A DNA stretch of 64,000 nt, from NCBI GenBank assembly GCA_037833965.1, contig AP031357.1, positions 21,906,001-21,970,000 on the forward strand, in the 5' to 3' direction. Below, piece by piece: positions 24,300-36,519 of this stretch. The first letter of the stretch is position 1. The number at the start of each line of letters is the position of its first letter. Both the position numbers and the translations under genes were made by a program. The DNA is from Marchantia polymorpha subsp. ruderalis (lineage: Eukaryota > Streptophyta > Marchantiopsida > Marchantiales > Marchantiaceae). The notes under the pieces are model-generated. The model worked only from the letters and a program-made list of their open reading frames with translations, was not told the origin of the DNA and did no database searches.

Positions 24300-25580
24300 C
24301 TATATTGTGGATCTATTTAAATTGGAGCAAGTTAAAACTTACTCTCCTTTATATAATTCACGATGATACTCTTCGTAGGTTATGTTATATGAGAGTTTAA
24401 TATATGTACCCAGACTGGATGGAATATTGATGTTAAAAAAATTACCCAATAAATAGAGACACACATTTTTACAGCACCTACTAGATTCATTTCTAACGGT
24501 TCCCTCGTTGGGATCCCAGTGGAGAATTAATCGGAGTAAATAAGTAACCGAAGTCATCTATATCAATTTTTAATCAACCAAACCAGGTTGCTGGTGTGGC
24601 AGTGATCGACCCTGGCTGACCAAAGTGTCAAGCAGCTCGGAATGTTTTTGTTGCTGCGCTATCGAGGGGAATTTGACCGAAAAGAAACCACAACAACAAC
24701 AAAGAATCGTTGAAAATGAAGGTGAATGGTGCAGCACAGCACAAATGGTGCTTTAACACAACATTGAGGCAAAGATGGTGCTTTCAGTGTTCACTCGAAT
24801 TATGTCTAGAAAGTATTGTGTACAAAGATAGTCAGATAGCTTAGAAATCATAAATAAGGTTTTGTTTGTAAAAATGTTGTAATTTATAGTTAGAATAAGG
24901 TCATTTGTTTTATAACTAACAATCAATACAGGAATAATTTTTTAGGTGATATTGATTTTAGTGTATATACACCCAACATATATCCATTCCGTGATATTTC
25001 TTGGGTGTATATCATAAATTTCACGGAGTGGGTGTGTGTTGGATATATATAGACTAAAATCATTATCATCATTTTCTTACCAAAACTAAAAATTATTTAT
25101 TGATTTATTTATCCTGTAGGACGGTTCAAATCTTCACCTTCGTCATCATGCGATTATATTGTGCATATGCCTCCATAATTTTAATCAGGGATATAGATTA
25201 TTAACAATTGATTGAAAAAATCATCCATGTATCAAGTTAGAGTATTTCATAACTTCTCAATTATACACATTCAAAAAACTAGAAGAAGGTTATATGTGTA
25301 TGCTTACTGAATATATATATTTTAATTTTTAATTAATATAATAATTATAAATATGATTTATAACAAATGTATTATAATATCTTCAATTTTATGTTTTGCC
25401 CGTTGGCAGATACATGATATATTATCATATAAGTGTATGTACATTCCATCTAATGAACGACCGGAGTATCACCTTCCTATAAAATGCAATACAGTACAAA
25501 CCGCCTTCAGCCCTGTTATGCAGACTATCCCTTATATCATCAGATCGAATAGAATGCTGGATGTAGAAATGTTAGTATGA
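24300..25580. other. AT-rich island upstream of FLN1
   Basis: AT-rich sequence without supported genes. It contains a foldback element at 24947-25068 and ends about 350 bp before the FLN1 start, where composition turns GC-rich. Confidence 0.65.
24947..25068. mobile_element. Foldback MITE-like element
   Basis: The 41-bp arms at 24954-24994 and 25021-25061 are inverted copies with about six mismatches. Both contain GATTTTAGT at the outer end and CCGTGA at the inner end. The arms extend imperfectly a further seven bases outwards. The loop is 26 bp. It has no coding capacity and fits a short non-autonomous hairpin transposon. Confidence 0.7.
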
Positions 25581-25845
25581 ATATATTTCTACCTGACCTG
25601 TGAACGATAGTGTTGGAACGCAGAAATCCACAGATCCCGGAAGTGAAGCTTTGTCGTGTTGCGACAAGGAAGAAAACTCGTGAATCGAATCGCCAGACGG
25701 GGGACACACACACGCAACGGGGAACAGAAGCGGATAGAGTTCACAACGCTCGCAACGGGGACGAGAAGCAGATAGAACGCCCACGCTCGCGCCAACGTCC
25801 CGAGGGAACCATCGTCAAGCAACGCGCGTCGCGCCCGTTGAGGTC

Positions 25846-25866
25846 GGGGTCGGGGTCGGGGTCGGG
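25846..25866 (+). promoter_or_regulatory. G-quadruplex-forming run in the FLN1 leader
   Basis: Three GGGG tracts and one GGG tract are separated by TC loops on the coding strand, 66 bases before the FLN1 ATG. If the transcript starts upstream, the mRNA leader could form a very stable G-quadruplex and affect translation. The position within the 5' UTR is inferred, not shown. Confidence 0.55.
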
Positions 25867-25931
25867 CGCAATCGAATTGGGACGGGCGCGAGGGAAATCG
25901 AAGTGGCGCCGAGTGGACGAAGCGAGAGAGG

Positions 25932-27984
25932 ATGGCACTGGCCCTGGGGAGCCCGGGGGTGGCGATCCTGGAGGCCAAAGGTCAGGGCTTTAGAAGGGTT
26001 TTAGCCGCAGGCTGGCACGGCAATGGCGTCTCCGGAGTCTCAATGTGCGGCGAAAAGCAGCGAGCTGCTGGCTCTTCCATTATTGCTTCGGCCTCCCGAA
26101 ACCACTTCAGGCCGAACGCTGGAGCCAGAGCTGCGTCCGGAGCTGGTATCGGTAAGTCCTCCGAATCGGCGCGAGAGTTTTCAATTTCTGCAAATCAGTC
26201 TCTTCTCTCCATCCCTTGCCCTTGTTGGAAATTCGAGCGAGGCTTTTGTGCTGCTTTGGACTCGTCGCTCCGATTCCCGACTGCGTCGTCTTGATTCCTC
26301 TCAGAAATTTGACGCAGTTAAAAACAAAGCCGCTTCCCCGGCACCAGAGAAGAAGGAACGATCATCCGGTCTCTCTGATGGCGAAGAGACCGACGGGGCG
26401 TCAGACGTCGAGGACGGCGAGGAAGACTACGACTGGCCGCCTCTCGTCTGCTGCTTCGGAGAAGCTCTGCACGAGTTTCTGCCTTCGGTGAGAGTGAGTG
26501 AACGGAAAATGGACCCTGAAATCTATTCCACCTGGAAGGGCCTGCAGTGGAGTCCTCCGGAATTTGCCAGATTGCCTGGGAGCGTTCCCTCGAATGTAGC
26601 GGTCGCTCTGGCAAGATTAGGTGCGCGGGTCGCATTCATGGGGAAGGTGGGTGACGACGAACATGGCCATGATATCGTGTTGAAGCTCAACACGGATGGC
26701 GTCCAGACACGAGGGGTGAAGTTTGATAAGAACGCCTCCACTGGAGTTTCGAGATTGCAGCTGACCACTGAGTCAGGAAAAGTGCGGATGACTTGCGTGA
26801 AGCCAAGCGCAGAGGATTCCTTCACCAAGAATGATATCAACAAGGACATTCTCAAAGAGGTAAACATCATTCGGAGCAGTCTCCACTGAATTCTATGGAC
26901 TCTCACATTGTCACGAGTCTATCCTTCCGAGGTCGACGTAAGTCCTCAATTTTTAGTTCTCATGGTTCTCGGAGGATTAACGCACTTCCGTTTCTTAACA
27001 GGCCAAATTCTTCCAATTCACATCGATCAGCCTCACGGCCGAGCCACTTCGCTCCAGCCTTCTCTCTGCAATTAGACTAGCACAGAGGAATGGAGCGGAG
27101 ATCTATTTTGACGTCAATTTACCTCTACCGTTCTGGGATTCTGTAGACCTTACAAGAGAGTCGATCAAAGGCCCATGGAAGGAGGCCACCATTGTCGAGG
27201 TGACCAAGCACGAAATAGAATTTATCTTAGGTGAAGAGGAGTATGAGTTGAGGAGGCAGAGAGGGCCCACTTACGCTTCGAACTCAGTCGCAGAGACGAA
27301 GAACAGGCGGTATCACTATCACTACGATCCCGAAGAGCTGGCTCCTTTGTGGCATAACAAGCTAAAAATGTTAATTGTCACAGACGGCACCCACAGGATA
27401 CACTACTACACTCCTCACTTCCACGGCGAAGTGGCGGGAACAGAGGATGTGCTTGTGGCCCCATTTTCGTGTGATAGAACTGGATCCGGCGACGCTGTTA
27501 CCGCAGGTGCGAACTTTACCCTAAGTTTAATTGATAAGTACCAATTATGAGAAGCTCGGTAGTCCTTGAGTCTGTTAGGATTGATTAGCAAACACGAAGT
27601 TGTCACAGGCTGTGGTAAGCTGCATTCCAGAGAGAAAAGTTTTACTGTATCCCATCATTTCACCGGCGAATATAAACACTCAAATCTAATACACTTAACG
27701 TGATCCTGACTATTTTGTATGTCTTGCTTGAGAAGTTATGGCAAACCGAGTTGCTATGTAATTAACGGAAGGTGGTGTTGTCGTGTTGTGCAGCCATCAT
27801 TAGGAAGCTTAGCACACAGCCGGAACTCTTCACGGACGAAGTCAAGTTGCAAAAAGCCCTTCGGTTTGCCGTTTGTGCAGGTATCATAGCCCAGTGGACT
27901 ATCGGTGCCATTAGAGGAATGCCAACAGAAAGTGCAGCCCAAAATCTGACGGAGCAAGTGTACCCTGCCTCGATGATATTTTAG
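25932..27984 (+). CDS. FLN1: FLN1, fructokinase-like 1 (pfkB family), plastid RNA polymerase-associated
   Basis: FLN1 (PAP6) is a pfkB-type protein of the plastid-encoded RNA polymerase complex, required for chloroplast gene expression rather than sugar metabolism. The four exons are 25932-26151, 26318-26859, 27002-27506 and 27794-27984, totalling 1458 nt or 485 residues, close to the usual FLN1 length. Residues 1 to about 70 form a basic transit-type N-terminus. An acidic stretch then leads into DYDWPPLVCCFG (about 110-121), the FLN hallmark. Further matches are PGSVPSNVAVALARLG, AFMGKVGDDEHG, FDVNLPLPFW, NRRYHYHYDPEELAPLWH and HYYTPHFHG. The pfkB signature is DRTGSGDAVTA, with the usual catalytic Asp at 418 still present. 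The C-terminus AGIIAQWTIGA...MPTESAAQNL also matches. The exon 3 donor lies inside a longer open frame; splicing is needed to join GDAVTA to AIIRKL. The exon 2 acceptor (GACGCAG/TT) has a weak pyrimidine tract and is the least certain junction. Confidence 0.93.
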
Positions 27985-30100
27985 TCGAACAAAGATGGAT
28001 TAGTGTCTTCGTGGAGCAATCACCCGCTGTAGCTACCATTCTTTTCCCCCCATTACCTATCAACTGGCTAGGGGACTTAGACAAAATCCATATGAATAGC
28101 AACCATACCTAGAAGTTTTGATCCCCTCTTAATGTATCACTCTGTCTCTCACGAGACCCGTCACTCAGTGATATGCTTCCTACTTGTCTCTCTCTTTGCA
28201 TGGTTTACCCTCACACATTTTCGCATCTAGATTTTCATCTTCAAATTCTGGTTCCTGCTAACAGACCGTGGTCAGGCCGAGATACACGGTGGTTGTGAGC
28301 TCGGTCATTTTTGGGTGTCTGGAATTATCATGCTTGTTGTAACGAGCGCTTTACTTAGCTTTGTTCATTCGAATATGTTTGAGAAGCGAAAGGTGAATCA
28401 GGACAGAGTATGCATCGCGGGAACACATGAAGACGAGTCCAAGCGAGTGAGTGCCACTTGTAGTTCGGTGGAGGAAAAAGGAAGGTACGTGATGTCACCT
28501 GTAGTTTTATAACTCGGGCACGAGTGTTCATTTTCCTAAGGGAGACCTAGGTCATCATGCTTGAATGTACTGGGAACTCAACTGGGCTGCATTGATCTGA
28601 AGATGCGCAAGAACTGAAAAGTGAGTCAGGGCATTGTACTGGTTGGCGGGAAACAGCGAGAGACGAGTACAAGCTAGTACCAGAGGCAGCTTGCAGCTGG
28701 TGAAGGGAATAGGGAGATATATAGAAAAGGACACGAGATCATCTGATGTTTTGAAGCAAGATGAGCGAAAGTTTGGAACCAAAAAGGCCATAAAACTTCT
28801 AGGCAATCACCCATCGTCCTCCATTCATAGTATGCTCTTTATGGACAGATCCTACAGACCCACACCACACTTAAAGTTTGCTGTTGCCTATCAAATGATA
28901 AAACACGCCTCTTGTTTAAAAGGAAAAACATGATCAGAGATGATGTGCAAGGCTACTAATCTTGTGAATCACACGATCTCGGAAGAAGCTTCTGCAGGTT
29001 GAATAAGTTTTCTAGCAAACGACGGGGTCAGCTGACTCTTGTCACCCACGCTCCAGCGCATCGTTAGCCTGTCCAATCAACAACCAGATGTCAAAAGTGA
29101 ATCACGGCTCGCTATCGCCGATCTCGAATCTTTGACATTTGAAGTACAGGTGACGTGAACAGCGGATATAGCGTCGGTAGTGCGATAGCTTTCGTGCACT
29201 CCGGAGTAGATAACTGGACTCACTATGCTTCGTCAGTGTGGAGCTCTGCCTCGTTCCTCTTCTGACTGCAATGTTTTCTTCTTACTACTTTCCGCGAGCA
29301 TCGTGAAGTTGAACGGTGATGTCTACGTTAGTTAGGTAGTACGTGGGGCTTCTGAAGTGATCTACTTGTCTCTGGATTTTTATGGACATTCTGGTGAAAA
29401 GTACTTCACTACTCCGCAGGCTTGCAATGGAAGCGTCGCTGAACAAGTCTTCCGTGGCCATCGATTGGAGCATTCTGCCGATAGAGCTCTTCCAAGGAAT
29501 TGTAGTGCTTGTCACCCACACTTAAACCGAGGCAGGCAAGTTCGGAACCTTCACGCAGGAACAATCTCAACATGTTATTACTGCGAGAGACGGAGAAGTT
29601 CACACCACTGTCAAGATGTGAATTCGTCGAGATCAGTCTTTCTGACACTTAAGTGTCAAATGTCGCTCCTGAAGTGTCTACATAATGAGGGCTGCATTAT
29701 CAAATCGATTTATATCAGTCTGCCAATAATTCAGGTCGAGTCAACATATCACACTTCCTTGAAGTCCTTGGCAGCGAGGACTTGCACGTAGACTTTCACG
29801 TAATCGAGGACCAGCACGCTTCCCGCATACGCGATACAACTCAAACCTGCAATTTACACTGAGTGGGATGGGAAAGTTGCTCGCAAACAGATCAAGTTCA
29901 AGCTGGATTATAAATGTTCCGAGAAATTTAAGGCACAGAGAAGCACATGATCAGAGGGCTGTGAATTACTGGCATATCGGTTACATATGCCCGGCTATGG
30001 TGGATTTCTCAATGTCCAGTTACAAAGTTACAAGTTGAAGAATACCGGTAAGAATACTCCTTTAGCACGGGTAGTTCATTTGTCTGAACAGATGAAAACT
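27985..30100. other. FLN1 3' region and unassigned sequence
   Basis: The first few hundred bases should hold the FLN1 3' UTR. Beyond that, minus-strand frames at 29285-29521 and 29409-29648 look protein-like (LRLFLREGSELACLGLSVGD; TEDLFSDASIASLRSSEVLF) but overlap in different frames and match nothing I know. No gene is called. Confidence 0.4.
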
Positions 30101-32340
30101 TATCAGGAGATATAATGTACCCATTACTCAAAAGATAAAATTTATTTAAGTATAGAATACCACATCAATTTTTTAAGATGTCGATGGTAAACTCTATAGA
30201 AGATATACAATTCGGTCTTGATATACTGTTAATAAATCAAATGATTTTTATATGATTCGTGTGAGAAGAATTGTGAATTAGGTAAAATAATATTTTTTAT
30301 TTATAGTAAATTTTAGTTAATTAAAATACATATAACTTTTACTGAATTTATATACATATTTTATTAGAAAACAATCGATATGTGTGTTTGGGAGATATAG
30401 ATTTCATGCATTATTTAAAAGTGGATTCTTCTATTTGTTAGATAAGTTTATTATTCAATTGATACACAAAAAACTGAGTGGATAATGAAAATGAAAAATA
30501 TGTATTATATATATAGAATTATATATTATGCAACAAAATTTGTATAAAAATTGTAATTTTTTTTGATGATTTTAGTATTTTAAAATAGATATTGACTTGT
30601 AAATTGTTGACATTTGTATATGAATTGAAGAAAACCTAAGATTATGAATTGCAATGTTCTATAAGTTTATGATAAAATCGGCATTTTTAGTATAGTGTGT
30701 TTTTTCATATCTCTGTATGAAAAGTGACATCTTTGAATGTTGTTCTTTTTATTATTTTTCAAAAAATGTTTTGAATTCTGAATTTTGATTAGTGCAAATC
30801 TGATAGATGCAAATGTCGACTTTTTTGTATTATTATTATTTGGGTTAAATTCTATATAATATGTGCTATGAAATTTCATATGAGTTAATTTTTTGATTAA
30901 TTAAATAAAATTAAAAAATTTACTAAAAAATTTGAACATGACACTTATGGAGATGGTTTGATTTGATTGCACAATTTGCAATATTTTTTGTTCAATATTT
31001 CATTGATGAGATTTGAAAAAAAAAATCATCAATTTTGTATGACAAGAAATATTTTTCTTAATATATTGGATTTCTTGCATTAGAAATAATGCTATTCAAG
31101 CTAAAATCATGAAAAATTGTGTTGGAATCATAAAATGAGTATGAAATTTGTAATATGAATTGGTTTTTAAGTATGATGATATTTATTGAAAATATTCAGA
31201 TTTTCTTACGATTAATTTGAGTTTTATCTTAATCCTTTTTTAATAACAAGGTATTCATATATCTCGTTAATGGATGTTACAAATTGAAAATCTATTTTGC
31301 AAAAATGCACTATTCAATAAATTGTGAAAAGAATATAATTTTTATGGAAGCATCAAACTGAGTTATTTAATTCGAAACATTTACAAAAATGAGAACAAAA
31401 AATGACGTTGTAAATATTATAGCATACCATATGATCTTGGCACAAGATGAAACATTGAGATTATATATACTTTTATCATAGTTGTCATATTTGATGAAAA
31501 GATTGAATTCGTCTAGACTATAAGGAATCCAATGCATTGACCAAGTACTTTTTTTTATGAGTTTTCAGAAACATTATGTGATTATGTAGTGTTCCATAAT
31601 TAGCATAAGTAGATAAATTTTAGCAATTCTATGTTTTTTTATATGCTTTATTGCTTCCCAATCAGACTAACTTTTTTTTAACAATAATGACCTTTTGGAG
31701 AATTCTAGAATTATATAAGTTCACGAATTTCTGCTTCATTAGATGATATTTGAAACAATCTTACTTACTTACTTAGAATGACGTCTTTGGATAAGTGGCA
31801 CAAATGCTGGTAGCTGATAAATTTGATCCTTAGATTTTCAAGCTAAATTTGGAAGAGAATATATGCAAAGTTTTGGCACACAATGTTGGTTGAATATCGA
31901 AACCCGTCATTCGCCGTATAACTTAAATATTATTATTTTGTCATAAAATATAGATTTTATTTAGCCTACGGCCCTCCTCCGTTAGCTTGAATATTTATGT
32001 AAAAAATTATAAATTTTCGCAAAAGAGAAAATAATTTGTTCGTAGACTATACTTTAAAGTTTTTTCTAGCAATTGCGGAGTAATGTACAGAATAGTTTAG
32101 CGACAGAAGATGAACCTCATGAATGCAATAAAGCGAATAACCAAAAAGTTATTCGCTTTATTGAATGAATCGAATGAAGTTGAAAAAGTAAGTTACGCTG
32201 ATGACTCAAGTTTTTTCTTTTATTCCAGATCTTTCTCTATACAAAATTCCAAGCACGTCGTTAAATAAATAACAATGCGTGATATTGAAATTAAATCATC
32301 ATCGCTAACTATCTCACTCTGAACCCCAGAGATATGACTC
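30100..32340. other. AT-rich island, no gene seen
   Basis: AT-rich, low-complexity DNA with no supported coding sequence. It contains a perfect hairpin at 32126-32163. Confidence 0.7.
32126..32163. repeat. Perfect 16-bp hairpin
   Basis: Arms CAATAAAGCGAATAAC and GTTATTCGCTTTATTG are exact reverse complements around a 6-base loop (CAAAAA). It may be the core of a tiny foldback element; no role is known. Confidence 0.75.
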
Positions 32341-32355
32341 TTGGCCAAAATAAGA

Positions 32356-32446
32356 CAATAGCTGTAGATAAAAGATCTGTATCATTTTGTATATAGATAA
32401 AAGATCTGTAACAATAGCTCTACATAAAAGATCTCTATCATTTTGA
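32356..32446. repeat. Imperfect tandem repeat
   Basis: The motif ATAAAAGATCTGTA and close variants occur three times within 90 bp, with ACAATAGCT preceding two of the copies and ATCATTTTG following two. Confidence 0.65.
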
Positions 32447-34231
32447 AGGTACTTGTGGGATTTTACTTGGGAAAACAAGAGAACGAAAATAAGCTGACTC
32501 GTTTCTCATCCCCATTACAGTGCCCGATGTATCCCCATGACTAAAATGATGAACATTTGGTTCTCTGCATCTCAATGCCCTTTAATATGTTTATACTCTA
32601 CATTACCTTGTTTACAAATGATGAACAGACGAGTTTTCTGGTCACACGAAGGGAGCTTGCTTTCGAATCTGGTTACTCCTTTTCTATCTGTTCACTTCAA
32701 AACCTCTTTCGCTGAATTACAGATTATGGATAATGAAACCCTTTAAGCGGCACACAGTGCCTGAAAATAAATGGACTGGACGAATTCCGAGACGTCAATG
32801 CGCTTTACGAACAAACTTTGTGAGACAAAGCGTTGGCCAGTTTGTAAATTGAAGCAAAGTTTTCCTGCGAGTAGAATGAGGAAATCAAGTGTTGCAAGTG
32901 GTCAGACCCACGGGTCAGTCCTCGAAGATAAATTACACTGCGCTGGAGTACAACCGATGAGGATACACGTGGCATTCGACGACGTCGAGGCCTGAATGGA
33001 CAGATTGCGTAAAATTGGAGATTATCCAAATTCAGCTTGCCTTGTTAGTCTCAGAAACCGTCTGCAGATGCTCGAAGGCTATGAGTATCAACCGAACAAT
33101 GCTATGAGTCATAGCATTGCTCGGTCTGCCTCAGAAGAGGTGGTTCCAATGCTAGAGTCCACCCAGTGAGTGAGAGCAGCTGAAAGCGGCTGATACAGGT
33201 GGCAGAGTTTTCAGACAACGGGTCGATACATCTCCGAATGTGTTGGAGTAAAAGCGCTCGCATGGGCCCTTTTGGACATCGTATAATTTTCGCTCTTAGA
33301 GATGCTTGCCCTTTTTCTGAAGCTCGTCAAGCTTAAAGTTAAAGCTGTAGCGAATATGATAAGTCAAAATGTTTACAGTCGAGAGATTTCTTATTCGCCA
33401 ATGGACTGTTCGAGGACGAGCCGACTTGTGAAAAGCGTCACCAGGACTGAAGTCCGAGAGAGGTCCGAACGATCCAGCTCGGTCTGCGCGGAGCCTGCAC
33501 AGCCTCCAGAGTTGGACATGGCAGCCTGAGGGCGGAACGAGGCGGTGCGAACGCTCTGACGCTGGAGATTTTGGACCGTGACCTGAGCAGGTTGGCCGTC
33601 ACGTGTCGGCTGCCTGGAGCTCCAGTGAGCTCACGGCGCAAGAACCATGTTAGTGAGTCCATCCTGGACCGAGTCGGAAAAGCGGTCTTTGCGAATGACA
33701 GCCGCAATGCCATGAGTTTCTCTCTCAATTCCATGCTCTGTTCCTTCCCGGACATTGGACTGAGCGAACGAGCCCACTCTTCTCTTGAGGCGGCTTGGCC
33801 ATCGTACGATCGTACCATCGCACTCGTGCCTGAGTGCTTCTGCTGGCGGCTCGATTCCATCGGGCTCCCGTTCCGGGTCCTGCCATTATTTTCTGCAAAC
33901 ATTATTCACGAGGCGATTCTGCGCAGGACTGCCGCTTGCTGGCGACTTCTGACAGAGATTTGGTTGGGGAAGTGCCTGCCGCTCGTGCGAGTGCGACGAG
34001 CGAGTTGGCTGACGACTTTCATAGCGCCGGTATAAATTTCGAAGGTCTGTCTCCTCAAACTGCAAGCACGGTGCCCATCTCCTGACCAATCTCTTCTGCG
34101 CTCTTGGATTCTTCCGGGAGCTCTCTCGATACAGCTCTTCTTCCCGAAGTGTGAGTAATCACATCGACCGCGGTCGGAGTTCCCAATCTTTTTCGCCTAC
34201 GGACGGGGCTGGAAGGGCGACCTCGATCGAG
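32447..34231. other. Upstream region of the lactonase gene
   Basis: Composition rises to GC-rich by 33.4 kb. Between 33438 and 34035 both strands stay open for about 154 codons in overlapping frames, a common effect of GC-rich sequence. Neither frame shows a familiar domain. The promoter and 5' leader of the lactonase gene should lie in the last few hundred bases. Confidence 0.45.
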
Positions 34232-36519
34232 ATGAAATCGAAGGAAGGTGAGTGAAACTCTGGGTTCTGTTGAACCGTGTGCTTCGTTTACCTCGCGGAT
34301 TTCACGTGGACGAGATGTGCCAAGAACCTATGATACATCACTGTGTTGTCTACGTTTCTCAAAGTCCGGCGTGGGCCTTGGACAAAAGTGCTGACTTTGT
34401 TGACATCAGTGACGAGTCTGCATACGGGCGAGTCCGAGCTGCCCGAGGGAGTGACGCGATGGCGGCAGGGCAGAATCCGTGACGGTATACCAACCGGAGC
34501 GGAAAACGAAAGCTACCATTTTGTGGTACGCACTTTTTCTCCCTCCTCTTGAAGCCGACGATGAGTTTTGTAGCCGTCATTCCTCGAGCCGTGCACGTCC
34601 ATCGGATTGACTTGTGTGTCGGGTTTTGATCACGGTTCTGGCCTCCTCCTCCTCCTCCTCTTGCTGCTGCAGGTGCGCCATGAGGATTTTCTCGACCTTT
34701 TGGGCCCGTCCCCGCGCATCGAGAAGGTCGCCGAAACGAACGCTCACGAGGGCCTCCTCTACATGCCCGACACCGATTCCCTTCTGTTCACCACCCTCGG
34801 GGTTCTGGAACACGCCCCGAACCAGGTGAAACCCTGAGTTACTACTGCATCCATCGCCTTTATCAATCTGTTGATGAAATGAAATGCGCTGTCGAAGAAG
34901 GTGAATGGGAGTAGCTTCCATTCCGGGCTCGAATTGCCATCTGCTCACTCTGGATGGCTTTCGCTAGCGCGAAGCTACATTTGGAAATAGCTTTCAAAGT
35001 CGAAATGCCATGGAAAGAGACCGTCAATTTGGTTTCTCAATACAGCCATGAATTGCGTTTCATTGCGTCGGAGTTGTCTTGTGTCGATCACGATTATTCC
35101 AGCACGGCATTTGTGAAATCTCTCGATCGAGAATGGAGCTGAGGAGGCTTGCAATTCTCGATCGCGCAGGCGTCGTGCAGTTTCTGACCGACAGGCCGTG
35201 CATCGTTCTTGCGCGCAGATCAAGAGACTATGCCTGAAGACTCACGAGATCTTCTTCATCTCCGAGAACACGGACTACGCCAATGGCATGACACTCGACT
35301 GCCAGGGGAATCTGCTCATCTGTCAGCAAGGCTGTAAGGGCTCTCCGGCTTACATCGAGAAGATCGACCTGAAGACCGGCGTCTCGAGCAACATCGCTGA
35401 CAACTGGTACGGGCGCCGATTGAACGGCCCGAATGACATCGTGGTCAAGAGCGACGGAAGCATCTGGTTCACCGATCCTGACTATCCGATGTAAGTCCCT
35501 CACTCCCGAGCCGGTGCTATTCGTTTTCCTTTCAGCTCACTGGAAGATCGTGCTTGCATCGATCGTCCGAGAGCGAGTTGCTGACAGAGAAGCTGAAGCT
35601 CATTCGACTTGTGCTGGGCCATCCATCCATCAGGGAGCAAGGGTTCGGTGAAGAAAACCCCATGCTCAAGAATCAGGTGTACAGAATCGATCCGGATGGG
35701 ACGGTGGACGTCGTCGCCGACAAATTCCAGAAGCCGAACGGGCTCGCCTTCTCTCCAGACGAATCCCGGCTCTACGTCACCGACACTGGCTACTACAGCG
35801 GGTGCGATCCTCTCTCTGGCAAGCCCTCGTCCAATTCTCGGGGTACGGGTGCAACTCTAGCGGTTTTCTCTGGCTGGGGTGCATGATCAGCCGATCGATC
35901 GGTCTTGTGTGTCGTGGATTCTGAGCAGGGTACCGGAGGTGGACAAGAACCGGCCTCACAGCATCACCGTGTTCGATGTGAAGAACGGAAGGCAGGTGCA
36001 CGATCGGCGTTTGTTCGCCTCCATCTGCGCCTTCGACGGGTCGTCGCTCGGAATGCCCGACGGCATCAAAGTGGACACCGCAGGGCGCGTGTACGTCGCC
36101 AACGCCGATGGCGTCCAGGGTGCATTGCTCTTCTCCCCTTCTCCCCTTCCCCCACCAACTTCAATTTCATTTCTGCACCATCTCCCTCACTCTGCTGCAT
36201 GACGTCGACTGCATGGGAAAATTTGGCGAGGGTCCTGTTGTCCTCGGTGGAATCATGCAGCTCTGGAAATCTGGTTCGTGCCATCCCATCTGACTGCAGC
36301 TGCCCTGGGTTGTGAACCGCAGTGATCAACGAGACCGGTGTCATGCTCGGTCTGATTCGCGTGGAGAAGGCGGTGACTTTGGCGTTCGGCGGCCCTCTGC
36401 TCGACACTCTGTACATTGTCAACGACCATGAAATCCTGTCTGTCAAGCTTAACGCTACCGGTGCCGGACTCCCTTACGCGGGGACGTATCACAAGTTGCC
36501 ACAGTACGCAAAACAGTGA
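34232..36519 (+). CDS. SMP-30/gluconolactonase-like calcium-dependent lactonohydrolase
   Basis: This is a six-bladed propeller hydrolase of the SMP-30/gluconolactonase/LRE family, whose members open sugar or other lactones using a bound divalent metal. The seven exons are 34232-34247, 34410-34525, 34673-34825, 35219-35490, 35634-35801, 35929-36119 and 36323-36519, totalling 1113 nt or 370 residues. All four metal-ligand positions of the family are visible: Glu70 in AHEG, Asn167 in LNGPND, Asn221 in KPNGLAF and Asp286 in MPDGI. Blade-like repeats (GSIWFTDPDY, SRLYVTDTG, GRVYVANADG, DTLYIVNDHEI) are regularly spaced. No signal peptide is seen. Exon 5 must stop at AGCGG/GTGCGA, because a longer open reading there would break the join to VPEVDKNRPHSI. 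The first, 16-nt exon is the least certain. Overall it looks closer to fungal or bacterial lactonohydrolases than to plant strictosidine-synthase-like proteins; the substrate is unknown. Confidence 0.88.

Noticed and set aside
25110-25145. B-box-like GGTTCAAATC
   Set aside because: There is no matching A box or acceptor stem, and the surroundings are AT-rich low-complexity sequence.
33438-34035. Long overlapping open frames on both strands
   Set aside because: GC-rich composition explains the absence of stops, and neither frame shows a domain, splice context or good start.
35802-35886. Read-through of lactonase exon 5 (CDPLSGKPSSNS)
   Set aside because: Including it puts the next exon out of frame; the GTGCGA donor at 35802 gives a clean join.
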